A DNA stretch of 64,000 nt from Flavobacteriales bacterium (GCA_002862785.1 PKDZ01000040.1:1-64000); one strand, 5' to 3'; positions 33,709 through 41,736 are shown, numbered from the stretch's first letter. Translations and numbers: made by a program. The notes: generated by a model not told the origin, from the sequence alone.

Positions 33709-34262
33709 TACCCCTTTCCGGTCCGGGTGTCCAGCACTCCGCGCAGACTCTCCGCGTCCTCCTCATCGAGACCGGCAATGCGGAGATTGCCGCTGCCTCC
33801 CGCCGTGTACAGCTTGAGGTGCTTCAGCCCGAACAGTCGGGCGGCTGGCCCTTGGGTCAACTCCAAGTGTTGGATTTGGCCATAGGGTACCGTGGTGGTT
33901 GATCGGGAAAACCAGCCCGTCCGGTACGTGATGTCCCGATCCCGGACCACATATCCTCGCCGGGGGAATCCGAAGGCTTCCTCGAGCAGCCAGAATCCGC
34001 CGAGGACCAACTGCACCACAAGGGGAACCCAGAGGATTCCAGTCCCCATCTCTTCGGGGAGCTCCGTGCTTGGCGAGACGGCGCGGAGTATCATCGGGGA
34101 CAAGATCCCCAGTGCCAGCACTAGCTGGATCAGGGCCCATTGCAAGAGACGCTGGGTCCGATAAGCCGGGGACACGCCGATGAAGTCCAGCTCACCGAGC
34201 TTCGGGACCTGGCTCAGGTCCACTTCCGGGTTGGCCGAAATGTCGAACGCGTCGGCCATCAT
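33708..34262 (-). CDS. YdbS-like membrane protein with a bacterial PH domain
   Basis: A 184-residue protein: a short cytoplasmic N-terminus, two membrane helices (LLQWALIQLVLALGILSPMI and ILWVPLVVQLVLGGFWLLE), then a bPH2 domain with the family pattern RGYVVRDRDITYRTGWFSRSTTTVPYGQIQHLELTQGP (given as a region, residues about 105-142) and LKLYTAGG. It pairs with the larger three-PH protein encoded directly downstream. The start overlaps the stop of the esterase gene in an ATGATG arrangement (34262 or 34259), so these three genes share one transcript. It may help sense or stabilise the membrane; no substrate is known. Confidence 0.85.
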   Translation of the reverse strand: MMADAFDISANPEVDLSQVPKLGELDFIGVSPAYRTQRLLQWALIQLVLALGILSPMILRAVSPSTELPEEMGTGILWVPLVVQLVLGGFWLLEEAFGFPRRGYVVRDRDITYRTGWFSRSTTTVPYGQIQHLELTQGPAARLFGLKHLKLYTAGGSGNLRIAGLDEEDAESLRGVLDTRTGKG

Positions 34263-36118
34263 TCAGCAGACAGCCGCTTCTCTACTGAGCCATCCGAATA
34301 CTGGATGAGCATGAGCACGCCGGGTTCAGGCTGGATTTCGCGGCCGAGCAGATCCGTCACGCGGACGACAGTCCGGTCTTCGGAAGGCTGGATCTCCCCC
34401 ACGGACATGGGTTCGCTGCACGCTTGCGCGAAGAACTGCCACGCCTCATAGGAGGCATCGATGTCCTGGTTGCCCCAGGCGCCCGGCCAACTGTGTCCTC
34501 CACCTTGGACGGTTAAGAGCCACACCTGCGGGCAGGCGTCCTCCATGCCCCATTTCTGGTAGTCCACGGTGGATTCGTCCCACGGTGCGATGTCCGGGAA
34601 GGTGCCGGTTTCCTGGAGGCTGATGCCGAAGAGGTTGACGAAGAAGGCCATGGCGTCCGGCGTGCTGGGATAGGCACCCCATCCGTCCACATTCTTAAGG
34701 TCGCCTTCATACAGGCTCACATCGTCGTCGGTGCCGTGGATTTCGAGGATGGGCACCATGTATTCGGGGCTGCATTCCGCTTGGATGTCGGACATCAGAA
34801 TGCCGGCGATCGGGGCCACGGCCCGGAACTCGGTCGAGGCCTCACAGGCGAGCAGGTAGCAGAGGTCGGCGCCGTTGGAAAATCCGGTCGCAAAGACGCG
34901 GCTGGCGTCGAGGCCATAGGTGTCCACCAGCAGCTGGCGCAGGCCGGAGGTGAAGGCCACGTCGTCCACGGATTCGCCTGCATGAAAATCATACCCGACG
35001 TTCCAGAACTGCTCCCCGAAGCTGTCCTCCGTTCCTTGGGGATAGCAGACGGCAAAGCCGAACTCATCGGCGAGGTCGTTGAATCCAGTGAATTGAATCA
35101 TGCCCTCGGCGTCCCCGGTGTAGCCGTGATAGACGAAGACCAGCGGACAATTGTCCGGCGCCGTAGAGGGCTCATAGTAGTAGTATTCCCGAAGCTCCTT
35201 GCCGTCGGGATACTCACCGAAGAAGATGGCCGTGACGTCCGTTGATTGGGCGTTGTTGGCCGCGACATCGTCCGCCATACCGTTGACCGAGACGATTTCG
35301 GCGCTCACGGTGTAGTTCCCGCTCAGGTCGAACGGCAGGACGCCGGCCAGCGAGAACGCGTCGCTGTCTGCTGTTCCCAAAGACACACCGTCTACTGTCG
35401 TCTGGCCGGACTCGTCGCCCATGCTCCAGGCGATGGTGTACGAGGAAATGGTGTCGGCGCCGAGGTTGACCACCGAGCCCACCAGATCCCCCGTAGAGGG
35501 AGCGAGGGCGATGGGGTCGAGCGTCAGGCTGGTCAGCGCGAGATCCAAACCGCCGGGCTGCAACACCGAGACATCATCCACGGCCCAACCGTAGAGCCAG
35601 CCTCCTCCATCATTGTAACGGAAAGCGAGGTGGACAGAGGATTCTCCGATGACATCCTCGAGGCTGACCACCTCGAAATCCCATGCCCCATCGTCCGACC
35701 CGATCAGGGCCTGCATCAGCACGAAAGTCTCACCACCATCAAGGCTGTACTCGATGAAGGCGCCTTCGGTCGTGCCCTGATAGGTGCCGCCGTCGAAGTA
35801 AGTCGAGAAGGCGAGCACGGCGTTGTCCACTCCGCTGAAGTCCAGCTCCGGCAGGATCAAGTAGTCCTCGCTCTTGTCGCAGTCGCATCCATCGTCGTTG
35901 GTGGCGACCATGTTGCCATGGGGGGCAATGGCCCACCATTGGCTTTCGAGTTGGGCGCTGGTTCCGGCCAACCAGCCACCATCGGAGGCCAGCGTTTGCT
36001 GAGACCAATCGGCGGGAACGCCATCATCAAACGTTTCGCTCAACAGGACGGTCTGGGCACACAGCGGAAACGCGGCCATCGAGGCCACGAGGAACAGGCA
36101 GTAAAGGGTTCGGGTCAT
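34259..36118 (-). CDS. Secreted PHB-depolymerase/feruloyl-esterase-type hydrolase with T9SS-like tail
   Basis: A 619-residue exported protein. After the signal peptide (MTRTLYCLFLVASMAAFPLCAQ) come about 170 residues of a MAM/jelly-roll-like domain (SETFDDGVPADW..WAVDDVSV), a CARDB-like beta domain (VVNLGADTISSYTIAW), and from about 300 an alpha/beta hydrolase of the LpqC type: oxyanion region LVFVYHGYTGDAEGM, nucleophile Ser in GFSNGADL, Asp in HGTDDDV, His in GGGHSWPG. The last 45 residues (VRVTDLLGREIQ..GVLMLIQYSDGSVEKRL) form a shortened type A T9SS domain. It probably cleaves ester bonds in a polymer outside the cell. It shares a transcript with two PH-domain membrane proteins. Confidence 0.8.
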   Translation of the reverse strand: MTRTLYCLFLVASMAAFPLCAQTVLLSETFDDGVPADWSQQTLASDGGWLAGTSAQLESQWWAIAPHGNMVATNDDGCDCDKSEDYLILPELDFSGVDNAVLAFSTYFDGGTYQGTTEGAFIEYSLDGGETFVLMQALIGSDDGAWDFEVVSLEDVIGESSVHLAFRYNDGGGWLYGWAVDDVSVLQPGGLDLALTSLTLDPIALAPSTGDLVGSVVNLGADTISSYTIAWSMGDESGQTTVDGVSLGTADSDAFSLAGVLPFDLSGNYTVSAEIVSVNGMADDVAANNAQSTDVTAIFFGEYPDGKELREYYYYEPSTAPDNCPLVFVYHGYTGDAEGMIQFTGFNDLADEFGFAVCYPQGTEDSFGEQFWNVGYDFHAGESVDDVAFTSGLRQLLVDTYGLDASRVFATGFSNGADLCYLLACEASTEFRAVAPIAGILMSDIQAECSPEYMVPILEIHGTDDDVSLYEGDLKNVDGWGAYPSTPDAMAFFVNLFGISLQETGTFPDIAPWDESTVDYQKWGMEDACPQVWLLTVQGGGHSWPGAWGNQDIDASYEAWQFFAQACSEPMSVGEIQPSEDRTVVRVTDLLGREIQPEPGVLMLIQYSDGSVEKRLSAE

Positions 36119-36166
36119 GCCCCCCAAGTTAGGAGGCAAGACCCTTGCGTCCTTGACTCGATGCGG

Positions 36167-38011
36167 TCAGTCCGTGAGGATGAGGCGTCGTGGCCGCTCG
36201 CCCGCGAGACGCACCACGTGGACGCCTGCCGCAAGCTGGGTCAGGTCGAGCGTCAACGACTCGCCCACGGTTCCGGTCCAGACGGCTCGCCCCTGCCCGT
36301 CAGTGACGGTCACCGGAGTACCCGGCTCGGCTCCCCTCAGCTGGATCACACCCGAGCTCGGATTGGGGTGAAGTCCGATGTCCGTCCCCACTTCTTCGAT
36401 GGCCGTGAAGGGTGCGCACGGGGCTTCGATGACCCAACGGTAGAAGTAATAGTAGTAATCCAGGGGTGAATCCGTGGTGTTGGCCGTGATGGACATCCGG
36501 TCGGCAACGCCAATGGGAAAGGAACCAGCCGGCACCGCATTGTTTCGGAACAGGCCTTGGTTCTCTCCCTCGATGCCAATCGCAAAGCCGGTGCCATTGG
36601 GCAACTCCAACCCGATGTTGACGGTGTTCCACCCGGCCTGAAGGGAAACCGCCTCCTGGAACAACGTGGCCCCAGCCGCATTGCGGATGTAGACGTCAAT
36701 GCTGAAGGCGGACTCAGCGAGCATCTCCACGCTGGTCAGAACCGTGGGTTCCGAGACGGAGAAGAGCATGTCCCAATTGTCGTTGAAGTGGAATCCGCCA
36801 CCCCCCAATTGGGCGGTGGAAATGGGACCCCCCAGGGCCACTTCCGCATTGGCCTCAGCATCATAGAAGGGCGAGGTGTCGTCGGTGCATCCGAGAACGG
36901 GGGCAATGCAGGAGCCATCGGGCTGACAGGCAGCCGGGTCATAGTTTACTGCTGTCTCCACCATGCAGCCTGCCACATAGCAACAGGTGCCGTCGTCGAT
37001 GGTCGCTTCAGCCGAGAAATTCACCGCCTCAGGGTCGGTGCACCCACAGTCAGGAAGCAGGGTGTAGCGCCACAAATCGTGGTGGTAGGTGTCGGAGCTG
37101 CCTTCGAGCCCTCCTGTGAGGTAGGCGTGACAGCCGAGCACGAAACTGCCTGGCGCCCAACGCGCACCGCCGGGATGTGGCGCGAGTTCGGTCCAGCTGT
37201 CCGTCTCCGGATCGTACTCCCAGAACTCACCATAGTCGAGGGGGCCATGGTTGTCTCCATCTCCGCTCAAGACATATCCTTTGCCGTCGACCGCAAATTG
37301 AGTACCGGCGACCCGCGCCTCCCCGGGGAAGTCGCTGAGCTGCGTCCAGCTGTCTGTCGCCGGATCGTAGGCGTGGACATCCTTGTAGATGGTCAAAGCG
37401 CCATTCTGGGAGTCGCCATGGCCGAACCCGACATAGGCGATGCCGTCAATGCCGAAATAAAACGGATGGTGGCGGTCCCCCCAAGTGAACGGAGCCAACT
37501 CCGACCAGCTGTCCGTGGCGATGTCATAGCCCCACCAATCCCCGAGGTTGCCGTCGTCGTTGCTGCCGAGGCCGACAAACACCATTCCATCCGTCAACAC
37601 CATGGCCGGGTGATTCCGCCCATTGCCCGGAAAAGATGCCATCTCCGTCCAGCTGCCGGTCGCCATGTCGAGGTGCCAGAAATCCGTTGGATATCCGTTG
37701 TTGTTGGATCCAAACCCCACGAACGCATCATCGCCTTCGCAGACCCCGTATCCATAGCCACGTCCTCCACCAGGAAAGACGCCCAACGTCTCCCACGAGT
37801 CCGAGGTCGGGTCGTAGCGGTGGACATCGTCGAGGTTGAGCGAGGCAAACCCAGCCTGACCGGCCAGGACGTAGCCGTACTGGTCATTGGCCACCGTGAT
37901 GGGATGGTGACGGCCATTGCCCACCGGGCTGGTCATCTGGATCCAGCTGTCCTGTGAAGACAATGAGGCGGAAAGACTCAATGAGATGATGAGAAAAAGA
38001 AGATGGCGCAT
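36167..38011 (-). CDS. Secreted Kelch-repeat protein with T9SS sorting domain
   Basis: A 614-residue exported protein. The signal peptide (MRHLLFLIISLSLSASLSSQ) is followed by six or so Kelch-type repeats forming a propeller, each with DSW box and GG or GFG (YDPTSDSWETLG, DMATGSWTEMASF, YDIATDSWSELAPF, YDPATDSWTQLSDF, YDPETDSWTELAPH). Next come Cys motifs of the type GCTDPEAVNFSAEATIDDGTC and a beta-sandwich domain. The end is a clear type A T9SS domain (IGLHPNPSSGVIQL..VTVTDGQGRAVWTG..LAAGVHVVRL..RRLILTD). It is likely surface-displayed and used for binding; no catalytic residues were recognised. Confidence 0.85.
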   Translation of the reverse strand: MRHLLFLIISLSLSASLSSQDSWIQMTSPVGNGRHHPITVANDQYGYVLAGQAGFASLNLDDVHRYDPTSDSWETLGVFPGGGRGYGYGVCEGDDAFVGFGSNNNGYPTDFWHLDMATGSWTEMASFPGNGRNHPAMVLTDGMVFVGLGSNDDGNLGDWWGYDIATDSWSELAPFTWGDRHHPFYFGIDGIAYVGFGHGDSQNGALTIYKDVHAYDPATDSWTQLSDFPGEARVAGTQFAVDGKGYVLSGDGDNHGPLDYGEFWEYDPETDSWTELAPHPGGARWAPGSFVLGCHAYLTGGLEGSSDTYHHDLWRYTLLPDCGCTDPEAVNFSAEATIDDGTCCYVAGCMVETAVNYDPAACQPDGSCIAPVLGCTDDTSPFYDAEANAEVALGGPISTAQLGGGGFHFNDNWDMLFSVSEPTVLTSVEMLAESAFSIDVYIRNAAGATLFQEAVSLQAGWNTVNIGLELPNGTGFAIGIEGENQGLFRNNAVPAGSFPIGVADRMSITANTTDSPLDYYYYFYRWVIEAPCAPFTAIEEVGTDIGLHPNPSSGVIQLRGAEPGTPVTVTDGQGRAVWTGTVGESLTLDLTQLAAGVHVVRLAGERPRRLILTD

Positions 38012-38150
38012 GGCGTGGTCAATCAAGGAAACAACCGACACAACCGGCTCAGGTTGCGCCTGTGGGAAAAATGTCTTCAGACCGCAATAAACAGAAGCCC
38101 AAGAAGGTTGCCTTCATGAAGGCGCCGTTGCCTTCTGATTCACCTGTCCC

Positions 38151-38912
38151 ATGACCCGTCACAAGTTCTTCCTCCCCTCTGTCGCCTTTGTCATCGCCAC
38201 CTTCATCCTCGGCTCCTCCTTGGTGGTCCTGAAAAACAGCCACCGTCTGTTCAGCAAGGCAACCAGCGACATCGAGGTAACGGGCTCGACCTCGCAAGAC
38301 TTCGATTCGGATTTGGCCGTCTGGCAAGGGCAATTCCACCGCAAGGCCATGGACCTCAAGGAGGCCTACGCTTCGATGAAAGCGGACAAGGAAGTGGTCC
38401 GGGCCTTCCTCCTCGAGCAGGGCATTCCCGAGGCCCACTTTGCCTTCCTCGCCATCGACATGGAGCAGAAGTACAAGTCGGTCCCCCAATTCAATGACGA
38501 AGGCGACCTCGTCCACCGGGAACAGGTCTTCGACGGGTACAAGCTCACCCGCGGCTTCAAGGTGACGTCTGACGACATCGACCTGGTCGAGCGGCTGTCC
38601 CAGGAGGTCACCGAACTCATCGAGGACAACGTCTACATCACCTCCTACTCGCCCAAGTACTTCTACACCCAACTCGGCGAGCTCAAAATCCAAATGATCG
38701 CGGCCGCCTCGGAAGACGGCCAGCTCCGGGCACGCACCGCGGTCCAAGGTGGTGGCGGCGCACTCGGCGACCTGCTCGAGACGAGCATCGGCGTCTTCCA
38801 GATCCTCGGCACCAATTCCAACGAAAGCTTCAGCTGGGGCGGCACCCTCAACACCTCGAGCAAGCAAAAGACGGCTTTCGTCAACGTCAAGCAGCGCTAC
38901 GCCATCGAGTGA
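38151..38912 (+). CDS. SIMPL-domain (DUF541) protein with one N-terminal membrane anchor
   Basis: A 253-residue protein with one N-terminal hydrophobic segment (FFLPSVAFVIATFILGSSLVVL) that acts as anchor or uncleaved signal, then a SIMPL domain: IEVTGSTSQDFDSDLAVWQGQF, a coiled region with KADKEVVRAFLLEQG, and repeated strands that end in QKTAFVNVKQRYAIE. SIMPL proteins are periplasmic or surface proteins with various or unknown roles. It is a single gene followed by a strong bidirectional terminator. Confidence 0.82.
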   Translation: MTRHKFFLPSVAFVIATFILGSSLVVLKNSHRLFSKATSDIEVTGSTSQDFDSDLAVWQGQFHRKAMDLKEAYASMKADKEVVRAFLLEQGIPEAHFAFLAIDMEQKYKSVPQFNDEGDLVHREQVFDGYKLTRGFKVTSDDIDLVERLSQEVTELIEDNVYITSYSPKYFYTQLGELKIQMIAAASEDGQLRARTAVQGGGGALGDLLETSIGVFQILGTNSNESFSWGGTLNTSSKQKTAFVNVKQRYAIE

Positions 38913-38936
38913 GGCATGTCCAACTGGCCGAAACGA

Positions 38937-38963
38937 AAAAGGACGGCCAAGCGCCGTCCTTTT
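38937..38963. terminator. Bidirectional terminator between SIMPL and lipoprotein genes
   Basis: A perfect 11-bp stem AAAAGGACGGC / GCCGTCCTTTT with a 5-nt loop lies between two convergent genes and has A and T tracts on both sides, so it can end transcription from either strand. Confidence 0.85.
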
Positions 38964-38985
38964 CTGTCTTGCATCGGAGAAGAAC

Positions 38986-39513
38986 TCACTCTTCTCCCTC
39001 CCCCTCTTCGGCTGGGGGCATGGTTGTGGCGGCCACGGCCAAGCCGCCGGCATCGTAGAATCCACCTTCCTGCATGATTTTCCCTTCCTCGTTGAAGTTC
39101 CAATAGTGGTAGGCACGCAGGTCGACTTCGTGGCCATTGGCTTTCGAAGTGGCGCTCCAATTGATATAGGCCCGCACGCTGCCATCCGCCGCCAGGCTAA
39201 GCGTGTCCACTCCGGGCAACCAAACTTCACGCGTGGTGGAGATGCCATCGAAGGCATCGTGGTGACCAGCAAATGCGGTGGCCGCTTCTTGCGGTGTCAT
39301 TCTGGTCGTGCCATACCCAGCATCCCAGATCACGGCATTGTCTGAGTGGCACTCCATCCAGGCGTCGTAGTCGGCATTGATGTGGGCCTGAACTGCCGCC
39401 TTGGCTGTTGCGAGGTTCTGGCTGTAGGTGTCTTTGGCTGCATCATCTGCAGGGGCCGCGCATCCGGCAAGGATCAGCACGGCAAGAATGACGGAAAGTC
39501 TCATTGGTTTCAT
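38986..39513 (-). CDS. Lipoprotein with an NTF2/SnoaL-like domain
   Basis: A 175-residue lipoprotein (MKPMRLSVILAVLILAGC, lipid-modified Cys18). The mature part has the layout of a nuclear-transport-factor-2 fold: first helix (AKAAVQAHINADYDAWMECH), a strand with AVIWDAGYGTT, a central helix (TPQEAATAFAGHHDAF) and strands such as SVRAYINWSATSK and DLRAYHYWNFNEEGKI. The final GEGEE stretch is acidic. NTF2-like proteins are either small-molecule enzymes or binding proteins, and nothing points to a substrate here. Confidence 0.72.
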   Translation of the reverse strand: MKPMRLSVILAVLILAGCAAPADDAAKDTYSQNLATAKAAVQAHINADYDAWMECHSDNAVIWDAGYGTTRMTPQEAATAFAGHHDAFDGISTTREVWLPGVDTLSLAADGSVRAYINWSATSKANGHEVDLRAYHYWNFNEEGKIMQEGGFYDAGGLAVAATTMPPAEEGEGEE

Positions 39514-39585
39514 TTTGCCCTAAGCTATTTCTGATTTTGGCTCACTGCGCAGGGCAACGAAATGTTCATCAACACTTCAAATTGA

Positions 39586-39942
39586 ATTCAGTCCTCGACT
39601 CCGTGGGCGTACTTCGCATCGATCAGAACCATGAACGCATTGATACGCTGGATTCCGGGGGGGGGGCTCGCCTCCCTCCTTTTCGTCGGCATCTCCCCAT
39701 GGAAAGGGTGGGTGTCCGACCCGGCCCCTGAACTGGAACTGTAAGACATCCGCCTGGATCCATGGCAGTTGCACAACCTGGCGCAGATGCCCTAACATAA
39801 AGGGACAATCGACTCTCTCCAGAACCTGCTTGACAACACATTCAATTCAGACAAAGATTGGGGACGGGTCCCTGAGACTGACATGCTCCGGAGACTCATT
39901 CCCACGCTGGTCATCGATAACCAGCCAAACGACTCGCAGTAA
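39586..39942 (+). pseudogene. Sulfatase 3' remnant with two in-frame nonsense codons
   Basis: One reading frame carries sulfatase C-terminal sequence broken by two stops: ...APELEL-stop-DIRLDPWQLHNLAQMP-stop-HKGTIDSLQNLLDN... and then DKDWGRVPETDMLRRL to a final TAA at 39940-39942. Read through, it matches the end of type I sulfatases (ELYDLxxDPxExNNLA..., then a DxGxxPExxM block). The stops at 39742-39744 and 39793-39795 lie exactly 17 codons apart in the same frame, and each fits a single-base change (TAC or TAT to TAA; GAA to TAA). The catalytic N-terminal part is missing. A run of ten G at about 39657-39666 lies upstream. The rest of the 39514-40004 gap shows no gene. Confidence 0.65.
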
Positions 39943-39950
39943 CCAACCAA

Positions 39951-39989
39951 GAAAAGCAAAAGTCCCCCAGCCTATGGGGCTGAGGGACT
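39951..39989 (-). terminator. Terminator of tRNA-Asp
   Basis: On the minus strand AGTCCCTCAGCC / GGCTGGGGGACT pairs as a 12-nt stem with one central mismatch and a 5-nt loop, followed by TTTTGCTTTTC. It lies 15 bp after the tRNA 3' end. Confidence 0.75.
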
Positions 39990-40004
39990 CTCGATTTGGG
40001 TTGG

Positions 40005-40078
40005 CGGTCTGGACGAGACTCGAACTCGCGACCCCATGCGTGACAGGCATGTATTCTAACCAACTGAACTACCAGACC
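40005..40078 (-). tRNA. tRNA-Asp (anticodon GTC)
   Basis: Seventy-four nt on the minus strand form a complete cloverleaf: acceptor GGTCTGG / CCAGACC with discriminator G, D loop AGTTGGTTAGA, anticodon loop CTGTCAC (anticodon GTC) on stem ATGCC/ GGCAT in the minus reading ATGCCTGTCACGCAT, and T arm GCGAGTTCGAGTCTCGT. CCA is not encoded. Own promoter and terminator flank it. Confidence 0.95.
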
Positions 40079-40121
40079 TGATCTTTCGACCGCCACCAAC
40101 GGCTTCTCGTCAGCGGGGGCG

Positions 40122-40154
40122 CAAATATACGGGTGCGCCTACCATTGGTTGCAA
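40122..40154 (-). promoter_or_regulatory. Promoter of tRNA-Asp
   Basis: The minus strand has TATATTTG (40129 to 40122), a perfect -7 element, with TTG at 40154 to 40152 and a 22-nt spacer. The 5' end of the mature tRNA is 43 nt downstream, leaving a short leader for RNase P. Confidence 0.7.
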
Positions 40155-40190
40155 GTGAGTAGGAAATTTTTGTCTCTGCCTTGAGCGTGG

Positions 40191-40598
40191 TCAGCGCTCA
40201 AAGTCGAGCTTCATCAGGTCCTTCCGCGTCAACACGCTCAATTCCAATGTGCCCGCTGGCCATTGTTTCGCGTCGAGCACCAACTCGTTGGGGCCGGGTG
40301 CGAGCAGCCATGAGCCGCTGCGCAACACCCTTCCCTCCGGCGTGGCCACCTGGTAGAGGACGAAATCCTCCGTGTCCATGTCGACCGAGAGCGTGATGCG
40401 GTCGCTTCTCGATTCCGTATCGATCGCCATCCGCTCCAACAGGTGCTGTTTTCCAACGGGATCGTGAATCACCCGTTGGGCTGGAAGGCTGAAGGGGGAT
40501 TCAGCCGTCGCGGTAATCGAGTGGGCCATCACCGGAGCGAGGACGGCAGCAGACGCGGCGGCGCGTGCCGCGCGGCGGATAAGGAAGTGGTTCGACAT
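40191..40598 (-). CDS. Small secreted protein resembling a free-standing T9SS-type beta-sandwich
   Basis: A 135-residue protein with an export signal rich in Ala and Arg (MSNHFLIRRAARAAASAAVLAPVMAHS). The mature part has strands in the order seen in T9SS C-terminal domains: RITLSVDMDTEDFVLYQVATPEGRVLRSGSWLL, then NELVLDAKQWPAGTLELSVLTRKDLMKLDFE (given as regions). The core TPEGRVLRSG matches the D-xx-GR-v--G turn of such domains. No partner domain is attached, so it may be a solitary sorting-like module or a small surface protein. The start at 40598 is preferred over one 36 nt upstream. Function unknown. Confidence 0.55.
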   Translation of the reverse strand: MSNHFLIRRAARAAASAAVLAPVMAHSITATAESPFSLPAQRVIHDPVGKQHLLERMAIDTESRSDRITLSVDMDTEDFVLYQVATPEGRVLRSGSWLLAPGPNELVLDAKQWPAGTLELSVLTRKDLMKLDFER

Positions 40599-40644
40599 GG
40601 CGTGCCTTGCAGGGCGGTTGTGGAGGGCGCCCAAGAAAGCACGA

Positions 40645-40687
40645 TATCAACAATTGACCAAGAAACGGCGATGTTGAATTGTTGATA
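40645..40687. promoter_or_regulatory. 11-bp inverted repeat, possible operator
   Basis: TATCAACAATT (40645-40655) and AATTGTTGATA (40677-40687) are perfect reverse complements 21 nt apart, in an AT-rich stretch about 47 bp upstream of the small secreted protein gene that starts at 40598. The arms could bind a dimeric regulator or form an RNA hairpin. Confidence 0.4.
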
Positions 40688-40688
40688 A

Positions 40689-40714
40689 CCCTCTTTATTT
40701 GCTCTAAATGAGGG
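40689..40714 (-). terminator. Possible terminator of the DUF58 gene
   Basis: On the minus strand CCCTCATTTA / TAAAGAGGG forms a stem with one bulge, followed by TTATC. It lies 20 bp after the stop at 40734. Confidence 0.5.
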
Positions 40715-40733
40715 AGTTATAATTCACAATTCG

Positions 40734-41663
40734 TCAGCCCATTCGCTGCCGCTTGAGCAGGTAGGCGGTCAGGACGGGGTTTACCCCTTTCGCGATGTCC
40801 ACCTCCACCCAGTCGATGCCGGCGCTGCCGCACCGAACGTTGAGCTCCTGGCGCAGCTGGGCCATGCGGGCCACGTAGGTGTCCCGGAGTTCAGCCGGAT
40901 TGGCCCGGACCTCCTCCCCGGTCTCGAGGTCGATGAAGGTGGTCGGGCGGTCCGCGAAGTCGAACTTCTGCTCGGTGCGCTCCTCGAGGACGTGGAAGAC
41001 CACCACCTCGTGCTTGGCGTGCCGCAAGTGGGCGAGTGCCGCAAAGACCGCGTCGAGGTCCTGGGTGCGGTCGAGCAGATCGCTGAAGAGCACGACGAGG
41101 GAACGTTTGGGTGTGGCCTCCGCGATGGTGTGCAGGGCGTCCACCGCGGCCGTCTCTCCCCCTCCCTCTCCGACGCCGGACAGGGTCTTCTCGAGCTCGG
41201 AGTACAGCAGCCGGTGGTGGGCGACGGTGGAGCGGGCCTTGTGGTGGGCGTGCAAATCGCGGTCAAACAGGCTCAGGCCCACCGCATCCCGCTGCCGCTT
41301 GAAGAGCTCGATGAGCGTCGCGGCGGCGTGGGTGGCGAACTTGATCTTGTTCATCCCCGTCTCCGGGGTCACATCGGCCGGGTAGTACATCGAGCCGCTC
41401 GTGTCGATCACGATTTGGCAGCGCAGGTTGGTCTCCTCCTCGTAGCGCTTCACGTAGAGGCGGTCGGACCGGGCGTAAAGTTTCCAGTCCACGTGCCTCA
41501 TGCTCTCCCCGGGATTGTAGAGGCGGTGCTCAGCAAACTCCACGCTGAATCCGTGGTATGGGCTGCGGTGCAAGCCCGTGATGAAGCCCTCCACGGCCTG
41601 CTTGGCGAGGAATTCCAGCGAGCCGAGCTGGCGGAAGGCATGGGATTGGAGTTCGATGGGCAC
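40734..41663 (-). CDS. DUF58 / von Willebrand factor A-like protein
   Basis: A 309-residue cytoplasmic protein with the DUF58 start region (HRSPYHGFSVEFAEHRLYNPGESMRHVDWKLYARSDRLYVKRYEEETN) leading into a vWA domain whose metal-binding site is visible as DTSGSMYY. DUF58 proteins usually work with a MoxR-type AAA ATPase in the maturation or assembly of other proteins, but no MoxR gene is in this window near it. The start codon is GTG at 41663, because the alignment begins directly there (MPIELQSHAF) and no ATG lies nearby. A -7 element with one mismatch (TATCTTTA) lies 7 nt upstream. Confidence 0.86.
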   Translation of the reverse strand: MPIELQSHAFRQLGSLEFLAKQAVEGFITGLHRSPYHGFSVEFAEHRLYNPGESMRHVDWKLYARSDRLYVKRYEEETNLRCQIVIDTSGSMYYPADVTPETGMNKIKFATHAAATLIELFKRQRDAVGLSLFDRDLHAHHKARSTVAHHRLLYSELEKTLSGVGEGGGETAAVDALHTIAEATPKRSLVVLFSDLLDRTQDLDAVFAALAHLRHAKHEVVVFHVLEERTEQKFDFADRPTTFIDLETGEEVRANPAELRDTYVARMAQLRQELNVRCGSAGIDWVEVDIAKGVNPVLTAYLLKRQRMG

Positions 41664-41670
41664 GGTTGTC

Positions 41671-41678
41671 TAAAGATA
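41671..41678 (-). promoter_or_regulatory. -7 promoter element of the DUF58 gene
   Basis: The minus strand reads TATCTTTA, one mismatch from TAnnTTTG. It lies between the trx terminator and the GTG start, 7 nt before the start codon. Confidence 0.4.
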
Positions 41679-41687
41679 ACCTCCACG

Positions 41688-41716
41688 AAAACGCCCCGCT
41701 GTTGGGCGGGGCGTTT
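41688..41716 (-). terminator. Rho-independent terminator of trx
   Basis: A perfect 11-bp stem AAACGCCCCGC / GCGGGGCGTTT with a 6-nt loop follows the thioredoxin stop by 20 bp. On the minus strand the stem ends in TTTTCG. Confidence 0.85.
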
Positions 41717-41736
41717 CCAATGGAATGTCGTCGGCC

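Noticed and set aside
39504..39731. Plus-strand open frame over the start of the sulfatase remnant
   Set aside because: It is in a different frame from the sulfatase-like sequence and has no signature or export signal consistent with a real gene.
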